57,885 nt of DNA from Pseudomonas fluorescens (lineage in GTDB: Bacteria > Pseudomonadota > Gammaproteobacteria > Pseudomonadales > Pseudomonadaceae): contig NZ_JAGGOG010000016.1 in the NCBI RefSeq assembly GCF_018614655.1, forward strand, positions 363,785 to 421,669, in the 5' to 3' direction. Below, piece by piece: positions 8,383-17,311 of this stretch (position 1 is the first letter of the stretch; each line of letters starts with the position of its first letter). A program made the translations under genes and the position numbers. The notes below the pieces were generated by a model. The model was not told the origin of the DNA, ran no database searches, and saw only the letters and a list, made by a program, of their open reading frames with translations.

Positions 8383-8592
8383 TTAGATAACTTGAACTTC
8401 TTCAGCTTGCATGCCTTTCTGACCGCGGGTAGCGATGAAAGAAACCTGTTGGCCTTCTTTCAGGCTTTTGAAGCCGTCGGATTGGATAGCTTTGAAGTGA
8501 ACGAACAGGTCGTCACCGGATTGTGGAGTGATGAAGCCGAAGCCTTTTTCATCGTTGAACCACTTAACGGTACCAGTTTGGCGATTAGACAT
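8383..8592 (-). CDS. CspA-family cold-shock protein
   Basis: 69 residues, a single cold-shock OB-fold domain. The RNA-binding motifs RNP1 (KGFGFITP, about 16-23) and RNP2 (LFVHF, about 29-33) are intact. Such proteins bind single-stranded RNA and melt secondary structure; some are cold-induced, others growth-phase controlled, and the sequence does not decide which. A GGAGAT ribosome site precedes the start. The divergent dcd gene is 375 bp away, leaving room for the long 5' leader typical of csp genes. Confidence 0.96.
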   Translation of the reverse strand: MSNRQTGTVKWFNDEKGFGFITPQSGDDLFVHFKAIQSDGFKSLKEGQQVSFIATRGQKGMQAEEVQVI

Positions 8593-8967
8593 GGTGTATC
8601 TCCTTGGACAAAGTTAACTGCGACTCAGGAAAAGCCCTGGCCGAGACTGAGTGCAAAGAGCAGGAAAAATTCTTGGAGATGGTTGGATCGAAATTCAACA
8701 TCGTGTAGAGATTCTCAGTGACACAAGCAGCACAGTGGCGCCACCTTAACCCTTTTTCAGGGACGTGCCAATGATATTTCCGAAGGTTTCTCTATTTTCG
8801 TGACTGGCGGTGGTCTGTGAGGGTTTTGGCCGCTTCAATTCAAGCCTCGGCCCGCGGGCTGTGGCCTGACAGCCGGCAAGAAAAACCGGCGGCCCTTTGA
8901 ACCGCAGGGCCGGCCCCGGTAAGATGGCCAACAGAATTTTTCCACCTCGCTATTCAGGACACCCGCC
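8593..8967. other. 375-bp csp/dcd divergent intergenic region
   Basis: No convincing gene is seen. The csp-proximal half should hold the csp promoter and its long untranslated leader. The dcd-proximal half contains a GC-rich inverted repeat around 8886-8918 (CCGGCGGCCCT with AGGGCCGG) before the dcd ribosome site. Confidence 0.5.
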
Positions 8968-9534
8968 ATGAGCATCAAATCGGACAAGTGGATTCGCCGC
9001 ATGGCGCAAGAGCACGGCATGATCGAGCCCTTCGTAGAGCGCCAGATGCGCGGCGAAGGCACCGAGCGGCTGATTTCGTTCGGGGTTTCCAGCTACGGTT
9101 ACGACGTACGTTGCGCCGATGAATTCAAGGTTTTCACCAACATCAACTCGGCCACTGTTGATCCGAAAAACTTCGACGAAAAAAGCTTCGTCGACGTCAA
9201 GAGTGACGTGTGCATCATTCCGCCGAACTCCTTCGCGCTGGCACGTACCGTCGAGTTCTTCCGTATTCCGCGTAATGTCCTGACCATCTGCCTGGGTAAA
9301 AGTACCTACGCGCGCTGCGGTATTATCGTCAACGTGACGCCTCTGGAACCCGAGTGGGAAGGCCACGTGACCCTGGAATTCTCCAACACCACCACCTTGC
9401 CGGCGAAGATCTACGCCAACGAAGGCGTGGCACAGATGTTGTTCTTCGAATCCGACGAAGAGTGTGAAGTGTCCTATAAGGACCGCGGCGGCAAGTATCA
9501 GGGGCAGCGCGGCGTCACCCTGCCACGCACCTGA
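8968..9534 (+). CDS. dcd: dCTP deaminase
   Basis: 188 residues, the standard size. It deaminates dCTP to dUTP, feeding dTMP synthesis, as a cytoplasmic homotrimer. The dUTPase-like fold is marked by ERLISFGVSSYGYDVR near residues 32-47, by the catalytic-region LGKSTYARCGI (about 110-120), and by the C-terminal GKYQGQRGVTLPRT segment that closes over the nucleotide. It stands alone here, divergent from the cold-shock gene and followed by a short conserved gene. Confidence 0.97.
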   Translation: MSIKSDKWIRRMAQEHGMIEPFVERQMRGEGTERLISFGVSSYGYDVRCADEFKVFTNINSATVDPKNFDEKSFVDVKSDVCIIPPNSFALARTVEFFRIPRNVLTICLGKSTYARCGIIVNVTPLEPEWEGHVTLEFSNTTTLPAKIYANEGVAQMLFFESDEECEVSYKDRGGKYQGQRGVTLPRT

Positions 9535-9642
9535 TCGAAACGTCTTACACGCTAAGGGAATTTGTCAGCGGGCAGGCACTCTATTGAGTGTACTGCTCCG
9601 GATCGTGCAAAACGCTCCGGACCACGCTTGAGGAGTCCCCCT

Positions 9643-9843
9643 ATGAAGCTCGATCCGCGAATCAGCGCCGAACTCGCCCGCCTTGAACCCAACCAGATTG
9701 GCGTCATGGCGTGGTCCTTAATGGCGCACCCGTCCGTCAGCGACGGCGGCATTCCCGGCCAGCCTGACGAAGATTATCCCCAGCCCAACGAACCCGGCGA
9801 GCCAACCCTGCCAGACGAGCCGCCACCGGCCCCTGTCGCCTGA
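9643..9843 (+). CDS. Small conserved hypothetical protein, Pro/Glu-rich tail
   Basis: 66 residues from an ATG with GGAG eight bases upstream; an upstream in-frame ATG at 9562 lacks a ribosome site. The N-terminal half is folded-looking (MKLDPRISAELARLEPNQIG), the C-terminal half is Pro/Glu/Asp-rich and probably disordered. No signal peptide or membrane segment is seen. I do not recognise a function. It converges on the aotP gene 56 bp downstream. Confidence 0.6.
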   Translation: MKLDPRISAELARLEPNQIGVMAWSLMAHPSVSDGGIPGQPDEDYPQPNEPGEPTLPDEPPPAPVA

Positions 9844-9899
9844 GTCACTCAGAACGCTTCTGGGAGCCTGATGAGCGGTGGGACGTCAGGAAGTGAGCA

Positions 9900-10664
9900 T
9901 TACTTCAAATTGCCGCTGAGGAACTGCTGGAGGCGCTCGCTCCTGGGATTTCCCAGTACGTCCTCCGGCGTGCCTTGCTCTTCCACCAGCCCCTTGTGCA
10001 AGAACAGCACCTGGCTCGACACTTTGCGGGCGAAGCTCATTTCGTGGGTGACCATGATCATGGTCCGGCCTTCCTCCGCCAGGCCCTGAATCACTTTCAG
10101 CACTTCGCCTACCAATTCCGGGTCAAGGGCCGAGGTGGGCTCATCGAACAGCATCACCTCCGGCTCCATCGCCAGCGCCCGGGCAATCGCCACCCGCTGT
10201 TGCTGGCCGCCCGAAAGGAATGCCGGGTACTGATCCGCCACCCTTGCTGGTAACCCCACCTTGTCCAGATAGCGACGGGCGCGGTCCTCGGCGTCTTTCT
10301 TGCTGCAGCCCAGCACCCGGCGTGGCGCCATGGTGATGTTTTCCAGCACGCTCATGTGGCTCCACAGGTTGAAGTGCTGGAACACCATCGCCAACCGTGT
10401 GCGGATGCGCTGTAGCTCAGCCTCATCAGCCACACGCATGCCGTGGCGGTCGCTGACCATGCGGATTTGCTGACCGTCCAGGGTCATGGCGCCGTCATCG
10501 GGTTGTTCGAGAAAGTTGATGCAGCGCAAAAAGGTGCTTTTGCCTGAGCCGCTGGCGCCGATCAGACTGATCACGTCCCCCGTCTTGGCCTTGAGCGAAA
10601 CACCTTTGAGCACTTCATTGTCGCCATAGCATTTATGCAGGCCTTCAACGGTCAATTTGTACAT
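9900..10664 (-). CDS. aotP: ABC transporter ATP-binding protein, basic amino acids (AotP/HisP-like)
   Basis: 254 residues from the ATG giving MYKLTVEGLHKCYG; the longer open frame upstream is not needed. Walker A GASGSGKST, the signature LSGGQQQRVAIARAL and Walker B VMLFDEPTSALDPE are intact. It powers uptake of arginine/ornithine or histidine-type amino acids through the membrane subunits encoded upstream. It is the last gene of a five-gene minus-strand operon in the order known for aotJQMOP in P. aeruginosa. There the regulator gene argR follows; here it does not. Substrate is inferred from the family and gene order. Confidence 0.88.
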   Translation of the reverse strand: MYKLTVEGLHKCYGDNEVLKGVSLKAKTGDVISLIGASGSGKSTFLRCINFLEQPDDGAMTLDGQQIRMVSDRHGMRVADEAELQRIRTRLAMVFQHFNLWSHMSVLENITMAPRRVLGCSKKDAEDRARRYLDKVGLPARVADQYPAFLSGGQQQRVAIARALAMEPEVMLFDEPTSALDPELVGEVLKVIQGLAEEGRTMIMVTHEMSFARKVSSQVLFLHKGLVEEQGTPEDVLGNPRSERLQQFLSGNLK

Positions 10665-10677
10665 GGGGCGTGCATCC

Positions 10678-11796
10678 TCAAGGCGAAAGTAGATAACCGC
10701 TGCGATAGGCCTCAGGGCCTGCGACATGGGCGATGACCATCCCCGCAGTAGCCATGCGACGCAGTGAGCGGGCGTAAAGCAGGCCGGCATTGCGGCAATG
10801 CACCGGCGTTACGCGGTCATGAATGGGGTCAATGATTTCGGCGATCAACTGTCCGGCTTCCACGTACTCCCCCGGCAGCGCGCTGAACACCAGCAAGCCG
10901 CCTACGGGCGTGGCGACCGGTTCGACGCCCGCCAGCGGTGTGGCGGGGTAGGACAATTCCGGCAGAGGCGCAGGCTCACCGGTAATCGCCCCGAAGAGCA
11001 TCAGGTAATCGATGATCGCCTGGCAATCGAGGCTCGCCAGGCCATGGTTGACGTCGCCCTGGCCACGCAGCTCGACGGTCACGGAAAAGCTGCCCATGGG
11101 AATGGCGAAACGATCGCCGAAACGCTGCTGCAATTGCCACCACACCAGCGTGAAACACTCATCGAAGGACTGGCCACCGGAATCGGTGGCCAGCAGACTG
11201 GCTTCGGCGCCGATATAGCGGGCCAATGGCTCGACCTGCGGCCACGCTTCAGGTGTGGTGTACAAGTGGGCCACGGCTTCGAAGTCGCAATGCAGGTCCA
11301 GCACCATGTCGGCATCACACGCCAGGCGTTGTAGGACCAGGCGCTGGGATTGCAGCTGGGTGGCGGGTGTTTGCGCAGCCAGCGCCAGGGCCAGCGCGTC
11401 GCGGATCAGCTCAACGTTGTGCTGCGGATCGTCCCCCAGCAAGTCTTCGACCTGATTGCCGACCTCTTCACTGAGGTCGATAAACAGCCGATTGAAGTTC
11501 TGCCCGCTTTCCAGTTCGTAGCGGCCCAGCGGGATATCCATCAATACCTGTTCCAGGCCCGCCGGGTTGGCGATCGGCACCAGCACGATCTCACTGCGCA
11601 GGCGTCCGGCGGTGGCCAGTTCGGCCAGGCGAGCTTTCAGGTGCCAGGCCACCAGCATGCCGGGCAGTTCGTCGGCGTGCAGCGAGGACTGGATGTAGAC
11701 CTTGCCTTCGGCCTGCTCGGGACCAAAGTGAAAACTGTGAATCTGCCGCTCGGTGCCTGGCACCGGTGCCAGTAATGGATGAAGCTGATGACGCAT
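10678..11796 (-). CDS. aotO: Succinylglutamate desuccinylase/aspartoacylase-family protein (AotO-like)
   Basis: 372 residues, M14-like zinc carboxypeptidase fold of the AstE/ASPA family. The zinc-binding motif is seen in SLHADELPG (His and Glu, about residues 37-45), and a second His lies in VLDLHCDFE. It is embedded between permease gene aotM (9 bp) and ATPase gene aotP (13 bp), so it is co-transcribed with a basic amino-acid transporter. A role in processing an amino-acid conjugate is plausible but unproven. The P. aeruginosa operon has a gene of this type in the same place. Confidence 0.75.
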   Translation of the reverse strand: MRHQLHPLLAPVPGTERQIHSFHFGPEQAEGKVYIQSSLHADELPGMLVAWHLKARLAELATAGRLRSEIVLVPIANPAGLEQVLMDIPLGRYELESGQNFNRLFIDLSEEVGNQVEDLLGDDPQHNVELIRDALALALAAQTPATQLQSQRLVLQRLACDADMVLDLHCDFEAVAHLYTTPEAWPQVEPLARYIGAEASLLATDSGGQSFDECFTLVWWQLQQRFGDRFAIPMGSFSVTVELRGQGDVNHGLASLDCQAIIDYLMLFGAITGEPAPLPELSYPATPLAGVEPVATPVGGLLVFSALPGEYVEAGQLIAEIIDPIHDRVTPVHCRNAGLLYARSLRRMATAGMVIAHVAGPEAYRSGYLLSP

Positions 11797-11805
11797 GGAA
11801 GCTCC

Positions 11806-12516
11806 TTAGTGGCTGGGCCCGAGAAAGGCCAGCCAGCGGCGCTCCGCCAGACGAAACAGACCGACCAGGGCAAAGGTCACGGTCAAGTAGATCAGCGCAG
11901 CGATACCGAATGATTGAAAGGTCATATAGGTGGCCGAGTTGGCGTCCCGGGCGACTTTCAGAATATCCGGGATCGTTGCGGTAAAGGCCACCGTGGTCGA
12001 GTGCAGCATCAGGATCACTTCATTACTGTAGTACGGCAATGAACGACGCAGCGCCGACGGCATGATCACATAGGCATACAACTTCCAGCCGCTCAGGCCG
12101 TAGGCCTTGGCCGCTTCGACTTCACCGTGGGCCATGCTGCGGATCGCCCCGGCAAATATCTCGGTCGTGTAGGCGCACGTGTTGAGGGCGAAGGCCAGGA
12201 TGGTGCAGTTCATCGCATCGCGAAAAAACGCATCCAGCACCGGTTGTGCCCGAACCGCCGCAATGCTGTAGATCCCGGTGTAACAAATCAGCAGTTGGAT
12301 ATACAGCGGCGTGCCGCGAAACAGGTAGGTATAGAACTGTACTGGCCAGCGCACCCAGCGATTGCGCGAAACCCTGGCGATAGACAAGGGAATCGACACC
12401 AGAAACCCGATGAAGATCGAGGCGCTGAGCAACCACATGGTCATGGCCAGGCCGGTGATGTGCTGGCCGTCGCTATAGAGGAAGGGGCGCCAGTATTGCT
12501 GGAGAAGTTCGATCAT
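11806..12516 (-). CDS. aotM: ABC transporter permease, HisM/ArtM-type
   Basis: 236 residues with about five membrane segments. The HisMQ-family signature EAAKAYGLSGWKLYAYVIMPSA (about residues 133-154) is the EAA loop that docks on the ATPase AotP. With AotQ it forms the membrane channel for basic amino acids. Its start overlaps the aotQ stop by 4 bases, indicating translational coupling and equimolar production. Confidence 0.9.
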   Translation of the reverse strand: MIELLQQYWRPFLYSDGQHITGLAMTMWLLSASIFIGFLVSIPLSIARVSRNRWVRWPVQFYTYLFRGTPLYIQLLICYTGIYSIAAVRAQPVLDAFFRDAMNCTILAFALNTCAYTTEIFAGAIRSMAHGEVEAAKAYGLSGWKLYAYVIMPSALRRSLPYYSNEVILMLHSTTVAFTATIPDILKVARDANSATYMTFQSFGIAALIYLTVTFALVGLFRLAERRWLAFLGPSH

Positions 12517-13241
12517 CGTACGGCCTCCCGTACGCCCGTGGAGTAGCGGCGTTCAAGCCTGCGTAAAACGAAGTTGGAAGCACTGGTGATCAGCAGGTAG
12601 ATCAAGGCGGCTAGCACCAGGAAATAGAACAGTTGATAGGTGCTCTTGCCGGCGTCCTGGGCAGCCTTCACCAAGTCCGCCAGGCCGATGATTGACACCA
12701 GCGCAGTGGCCTTGAGCATCACCATCCAGTTATTGCCGATGCCCGGCAGGGCGAAGCGCATCATTTGCGGAAAGGTCACGTAGCGAAAACGCTGCCCGCG
12801 CTTAAGGCCATAGGCGGTAGCGGCCTCCAGTTGGCCACGGGGCACGGCGAGGATTGCGCCACGAAAGGTTTCGGTGAAGTAGGCGCCGTAGATAAAACCC
12901 AAGGTGATGACTCCGGCGCTGAATGGGTCGATCTCGATGTAGTCCCATTCCATGAAGTCGGTAAAGCCGGTCAGCCAGATTTGCAGGCTGTAGAAAATCA
13001 GCAGCATCAGCACCAGGTCCGGTACGCCACGGATCAGCGTGGTGTAGAGCTGGGCGGGAATGCGCAGGAATGGCAGGGGCGACAATTTGGCGGTGGCGCC
13101 GAGCAGGCCCAGTAACACGCTGACGGCCAGGGAAGCGACTGACAGCTTGACGGTCATCCAGGTGCCTTGCAGCAACAGAGGGCCGAATCCCTTCAGACTG
13201 AAGGCGCTCAGTCCCAGGGTTTGCAAAAGATCTTCGAACAT
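12513..13241 (-). CDS. aotQ: ABC transporter permease, HisQ/ArtQ-type
   Basis: 242 residues, several membrane helices, with the EAA loop LEAATAYGLKRGQRFRYVTFP at about residues 138-158. It pairs with AotM in the inner membrane. It follows aotJ across a 56-bp gap that contains a strong hairpin terminator, so part of the transcripts from the aotJ promoter should stop before it. Confidence 0.9.
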   Translation of the reverse strand: MFEDLLQTLGLSAFSLKGFGPLLLQGTWMTVKLSVASLAVSVLLGLLGATAKLSPLPFLRIPAQLYTTLIRGVPDLVLMLLIFYSLQIWLTGFTDFMEWDYIEIDPFSAGVITLGFIYGAYFTETFRGAILAVPRGQLEAATAYGLKRGQRFRYVTFPQMMRFALPGIGNNWMVMLKATALVSIIGLADLVKAAQDAGKSTYQLFYFLVLAALIYLLITSASNFVLRRLERRYSTGVREAVR

Positions 13242-13261
13242 AAATCAGGACCTATGGCGAT

Positions 13262-13290
13262 AAAAAAGCGCCCATCCGGAAGATGGGCGC
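13262..13290 (-). terminator. Intra-operon terminator between aotJ and aotQ
   Basis: On the minus strand GCGCCCATC, a short loop and GATGGGCGC are followed by six T residues, 8 bases past the aotJ stop. A partial terminator here would yield more binding protein than permease. Confidence 0.8.
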
Positions 13291-13297
13291 CAGGGTG

Positions 13298-14077
13298 TTA
13301 TTTACCGCTGTACAGGTTCAGGTCACCGAAGTGTTTCTTCTGAATGGTGGCGTAGGTGCCATCATCGTGTAACGCTTTGATACCTTTATCTAACAAAGCC
13401 TTCAGGTCTTTGTTACCTTTTTTGATACCGACCGCAGTTTTCGACGGCAGCAGAGGATCGTCGATGGCCGCGCTGACTTCATAGCCAACACCCGCTGGCG
13501 ACTTCAAAAAACCCAGTTCGGCTTGCAGCATGTCCTGCACCGAAGCGTCCAGACGACCCGACGTCAGGTCGGCATAAACCTGGTCCTGGTTGGCGTAGGC
13601 TTTGGTGGTTACACCGGCTTTGTCCAATACGGCCTTGGCGTAGGCTTCCTGGATGGTGCCTTGTTCGTAGCCGACGGATTTGCCCTTGAGGGATTCAGGT
13701 GTCGAGTAGCCAGCACCTTTCTTGAACACTAGGGAGGTCGGACCGGAGAACAGCTCGTTGGAGAAATCGATCGCCTTTTCACGGGCTGCGGTGACGGTCA
13801 TGGAGGAAATCACGCCATCGAACTTGTTGGCGTTGAGGCCTGGAATCATGCCGTCGAAGTCACTTTCGACCCATTTGCATTTGACTTTCAGCTCGGCGCA
13901 GATGGCATTGCCCAGGTCAATATCGAAGCCCACCAGGCTGCCGTCAGCGGCTTTGGATTCAAACGGCGCGTAGGACGGATCGACACCAAAACGCAATTCC
14001 TTGTATTCCTTGGCCAACGCAGAACCTGCGGCCATGCACAGAGCCAGTGCAGAAAGGGTCAGCAATGCTTTTTTCAT
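13298..14077 (-). CDS. aotJ: Periplasmic basic amino-acid-binding protein (AotJ/HisJ-like)
   Basis: About 259 residues from the ATG giving MKKALLTLSALALCMAAGSALA, a clear Sec signal peptide cut after ALA; a TTG seven codons upstream is less likely. The mature protein is a cluster-3 solute-binding protein (LRFGVDPSYAPFES, GFDIDLGNAICAEL, SMTVTAAREKAIDFS). It delivers arginine, ornithine, lysine or histidine to AotQMP; which one cannot be read here. It is first in the operon and is followed by a terminator hairpin. Confidence 0.92.
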   Translation of the reverse strand: MKKALLTLSALALCMAAGSALAKEYKELRFGVDPSYAPFESKAADGSLVGFDIDLGNAICAELKVKCKWVESDFDGMIPGLNANKFDGVISSMTVTAAREKAIDFSNELFSGPTSLVFKKGAGYSTPESLKGKSVGYEQGTIQEAYAKAVLDKAGVTTKAYANQDQVYADLTSGRLDASVQDMLQAELGFLKSPAGVGYEVSAAIDDPLLPSKTAVGIKKGNKDLKALLDKGIKALHDDGTYATIQKKHFGDLNLYSGK

Positions 14078-14343
14078 TATGTATTCCCTGGAAACCAAGA
14101 TAAGCGCTTGTGGCGCGTTTAGGACTGTTACTGAACGGTGTCAGATGTAACCCAAGTAGCAATTTCTGCACCATAGTTCCGAATGGTCGTTTTAAAAGGT
14201 GGGATCTGGGAGGGAAGTGCGTAAGAAATGCCCGGAATCGGGCATCGATTGTTGATTGCGCCCTCTTGGGGCGAGTGGAGATAAAAATGTGGGAAGCGGG
14301 CTTGCCCGCGATGCGCCTACACAACGTCGAAGACTTGGCTTTC
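14078..14343. other. Upstream region of the aot operon with one REP end
   Basis: No gene is seen. The promoter of the minus-strand aot operon must lie here, but I cannot fix it. A single REP end (TGTGGGAAGCGGGCTTGCCC) is at 14288-14312. The 693 bp from here to quiP consists of this region plus the repeat array. Confidence 0.5.
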
Positions 14344-14764
14344 TGCCTCGGCGGCTCAGATAAACACCGCCCTCTGTAGCCGCTGGCGCAGCCTGCGATC
14401 GGCTGCGCAGCAGTCGTCAGCCTCTTGAAACTGCCGAAGGTCCTGCGGCCCTTATCGCAGCCTCGTGCCTCGGCAGCGGCTACAGATAAATACCGCGAGA
14501 TAAACACCGCCCTCTGTAGCCGCTGGCGCAGCCTGCGATCGGCTGCGCAGCAGTCGTCAGCCTCTTGAAACCGCCGAAGGTCCTGCGGCCCTTATCGCAG
14601 CCTCGTGCCTCGGCAGCGGCTACAGATAAATACCGCGAGATAAACACCGCCCTCTGTAGCCGCTGGCGCAGCCTGCGATCGGCTGCGCAGCAGTCGCCAG
14701 TCTCTTGAAACTGCCGAAGGTCCTGCGGCCCTTATCGCAGCCTTGTACCTCGGCAGCGGCTACA
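14344..14764. repeat. Tandem array: three 110-bp palindromic repeats on a 140-bp period
   Basis: Elements at 14375-14484, 14515-14624 and 14655-14764 begin with TGTAGCCGCTGGCGCAGCCT and end with CTCGGCAGCGGCTACA, so the ends are inverted repeats of each other. Two identical 30-bp spacers (starting GATAAATACCGCGAG) separate them, giving an exact 140-bp period. A remnant of another element's end lies at 14344-14358. The copies differ by only a few substitutions (for example CGTCAGCC against CGCCAGTC), which points to recent tandem duplication. Confidence 0.9.
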
Positions 14765-14770
14765 ACCGTT

Positions 14771-17212
14771 CTACTTTCCGGGTACCAGGGTCAACCGTGT
14801 CTTCCCATATACCTTGTCAAAGTTCTGCGGCTGCATCGGGAAGCTCAGGTATTGCGCCTTGAGCCACGGGTCGATGCCGTTCGCATAGTTCGGGCTGGCG
14901 GGGTTGCCGGATTGGCCAATGCCGTTTTGACCCATCATCGGTTCCACCTGGCCGAAATCGACAATCATCCGCAGGGCCGGCACTTGGACAGTGTCGAAAC
15001 TTTGGCCCCAGTTGTACGGGGAGCTGTTGAGCGTGTTGTGATCGCCACCCGCTGCCAGTGGTCCGCGCACGGTCTGGCCGTTGGCGTTTTTCCAGTTGGT
15101 GCTGTGGAGCTTGCCCCACTGCCAGGCCTTGTGATCTGCGCCCAATTGACTGTCGCCTGCGGTCATCGCGGCGGCGAGGCTGGGGGCGAGGATTGCCGGT
15201 TTGTCTTCTTTTTGCGGCGTGCGTGCGTCATCCCAGAACGGGCTGTCTTCGCGCCCCAGCAAGTGATCGGCCTGAGCCGCGTACGACAGGCTGGCGTTGG
15301 CGACAAAGGCGTTCCAGGTGGCGCTGTTTTCCGGGCCCAACTCGTCGAGGAAAATCTGCTTGGTACTTTCCTGCAGGAACAGTTCGTAAATCGCCGCATC
15401 GCTGGAGGTAGGTACCAGACGTCCATCGAACGCCATCAGGCGATTGAAGGCTTCCTGAGCCTTGGCCCGTTCGGCGGCGGGCAGGGCGTCGATGGCCTGT
15501 TTCAGCGGCTGGGCCATGCCTGGAGCCTTGAACATCACCTTAAGCTTGGCAGCAAACGTGGTGGTCTGGTCGTACTGCATGGCGATCATGCTGCGGGTGT
15601 CGTGCTTGCCGGCACCGGCCAGTTGCGCCAGGCGCTCGCTGCGCTCCGGGGCGTCCCAGGAGTTGGACAACTGCATGCCGTAGCCACGTGGGGCGGTGCG
15701 TTGGTTGGCGGTGCCTAGCCAGCCCTGGGCCGGGTCCTGATCATAAGGGTGCAGCATCGCGTCGGCATAACCGTCCCAATCAAAGCGCGCATCCCATCCT
15801 GGCGATGGCAGCAGGCCCTCACCCTCGCGGCGGTTAGGGAAGCGGCCGGTGACTTGCCAACCAATATTGCTGGCGTCGGCGAAGATCATGTTCAGGGCAA
15901 TGGCGCGGATCTCTCGGGTCGCGTCCGAGGCCTTGCCGGCGTTTTGCGCTCGGGACAGGTCGAAGAACGCATCCAGGCTCTTGTCGTCCTTGAAGTCTGC
16001 CGTTTGCAGGGCCACCCCGTAGCCAGTGTTCAGGGATTGGCTGCTGTTGAGCAGGGCGCCATGGCGGGTTTCGTACACCACCTCACGAATTGGCCGCTGA
16101 CCTTTGGCGATAAAGGTTTCGTTACGTACCACCGCCGGCAGCCATTTTCCGTTGTTCTCGTAGTACAGCGCGCTGCCCTGGCGTTTGACCTTTTCCAGGA
16201 ACAGGTCCTGGGTGTCGCCTTTGACGGCGCTCATGCTCCAGGCCACTTTGCCGTTGAAACCGGAAAACAACATCGGCAGGCCGGCAATCGAGACACCCGC
16301 GGCCTGATATTTCGGGGCGCGAATCTGCACGTAGTTCCACGGCGATGGGGCTTGAGGTTTGGCTGACAGGTCATTGGCCAGCAGGCTTTTGCCGACGCGG
16401 CTGCGTTGTGGAGAGATGGCCCAGTTACTGGACGTAGTCACTCCCAGGCTGTTGAGGGCACTCACTTGCTGGGCGACCGTGTCCAGCGCGGCCATGCCGG
16501 CAATCTGGCTCAGGTTTACACCCTTGAGTTTCTCGGTCTCGCCCTGGGGCAGTGGCTCGTCCGGGGTGCTTGGGATCAGCCAGGCGAGTTTGTCGGCGCC
16601 GACTTTTTGCGCCAGTACCAGCGATGACAGTTCTTCCTGCAGGTTGGTCGACTCGCTGAAACTCAGCAGGCAGAACAACAGCGCCGAATCTTCCGGCTTC
16701 CAGTATTCCGGTTTGTAACCCGTCTGGGCCAGGTCCGGCGGCAGCTTGTCGCGGTAGCGGAACAGGTAAGCGTTGACCCCACGTGCATAGACTTCAAAGA
16801 AGCGCTTGAGGCGCGGCGACGAGGCGTTGTAGAGCTCGCCGGCGCTTTTTTTCAGGTTGACCGCCCGCATGAAGCGGTCGACATCCAGCGCCTCCGGTCC
16901 GGACATCTCCGCCATGCGGCCCTGGGCCAGTAGCCGCAGGGTGACCATCTGGTTGATGCGGTCGCTGGCGTGCACGTAACCGAGGGTGAACAGCGCGTCA
17001 TGGAAGGTACTGCTTTCGATCAGCGGCATGCCTTGGCTGTTGCGACGCACGGACACGTTTTGTGCCAGACCCTTGAGCGGCTGCACGCCGGATACCGGGG
17101 GCAGGGTGTCCTGGGTGTTCAGTGACTGACAACCGGCCAGGCCCAAGGCGCTGACCACTGCCGCGGTAACGCCGAACCGGGGAAGAAAATGTGAGAGGGC
17201 TGGCGAGGCCAT
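14771..17212 (-). CDS. quiP: Penicillin-acylase-family Ntn-hydrolase, acyl-homoserine-lactone acylase (QuiP-like)
   Basis: 813 residues, a penicillin-amidase family precursor that should cleave itself into alpha and beta chains. The N-terminus carries a signal with a lipobox-like LAGC (Cys28). The autocatalytic nucleophile is the Ser of SSNWAIS at about residue 262, and the beta-chain continues with the family blocks LLANDLSAKPQAPSPWNYVQ and GFNGKVAWSMSAVKGDTQD. In P. aeruginosa the acylase QuiP, which degrades long-chain acyl-homoserine lactones, is next to a glutathione transferase gene, as here. Substrate is inferred from that synteny; beta-lactams or other amides are alternatives. It ends 6 bp from the repeat array. 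Confidence 0.85.
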   Translation of the reverse strand: MASPALSHFLPRFGVTAAVVSALGLAGCQSLNTQDTLPPVSGVQPLKGLAQNVSVRRNSQGMPLIESSTFHDALFTLGYVHASDRINQMVTLRLLAQGRMAEMSGPEALDVDRFMRAVNLKKSAGELYNASSPRLKRFFEVYARGVNAYLFRYRDKLPPDLAQTGYKPEYWKPEDSALLFCLLSFSESTNLQEELSSLVLAQKVGADKLAWLIPSTPDEPLPQGETEKLKGVNLSQIAGMAALDTVAQQVSALNSLGVTTSSNWAISPQRSRVGKSLLANDLSAKPQAPSPWNYVQIRAPKYQAAGVSIAGLPMLFSGFNGKVAWSMSAVKGDTQDLFLEKVKRQGSALYYENNGKWLPAVVRNETFIAKGQRPIREVVYETRHGALLNSSQSLNTGYGVALQTADFKDDKSLDAFFDLSRAQNAGKASDATREIRAIALNMIFADASNIGWQVTGRFPNRREGEGLLPSPGWDARFDWDGYADAMLHPYDQDPAQGWLGTANQRTAPRGYGMQLSNSWDAPERSERLAQLAGAGKHDTRSMIAMQYDQTTTFAAKLKVMFKAPGMAQPLKQAIDALPAAERAKAQEAFNRLMAFDGRLVPTSSDAAIYELFLQESTKQIFLDELGPENSATWNAFVANASLSYAAQADHLLGREDSPFWDDARTPQKEDKPAILAPSLAAAMTAGDSQLGADHKAWQWGKLHSTNWKNANGQTVRGPLAAGGDHNTLNSSPYNWGQSFDTVQVPALRMIVDFGQVEPMMGQNGIGQSGNPASPNYANGIDPWLKAQYLSFPMQPQNFDKVYGKTRLTLVPGK

Positions 17213-17311
17213 GGCAAAGCTCCTGCGGGGGTAGCGTCAGTAAAGGCGCTACGTTAGTGAGCGCGGCGAAACGACGCAAGCGGGAGGCGGTGCTTATTTG
17301 TAGTTTGATCT

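Noticed and set aside
9900..10790. 42-residue N-terminal extension of aotP
   Set aside because: It would overlap aotO, and ABC ATPases of this family begin at MYKLTVEGLHKCYG.
14344..14764. CRISPR array
   Set aside because: Units are 110 bp with identical 30-bp spacers on a 140-bp period and occur elsewhere singly. Spacers in CRISPR arrays differ and repeats are shorter. No cas gene is present.
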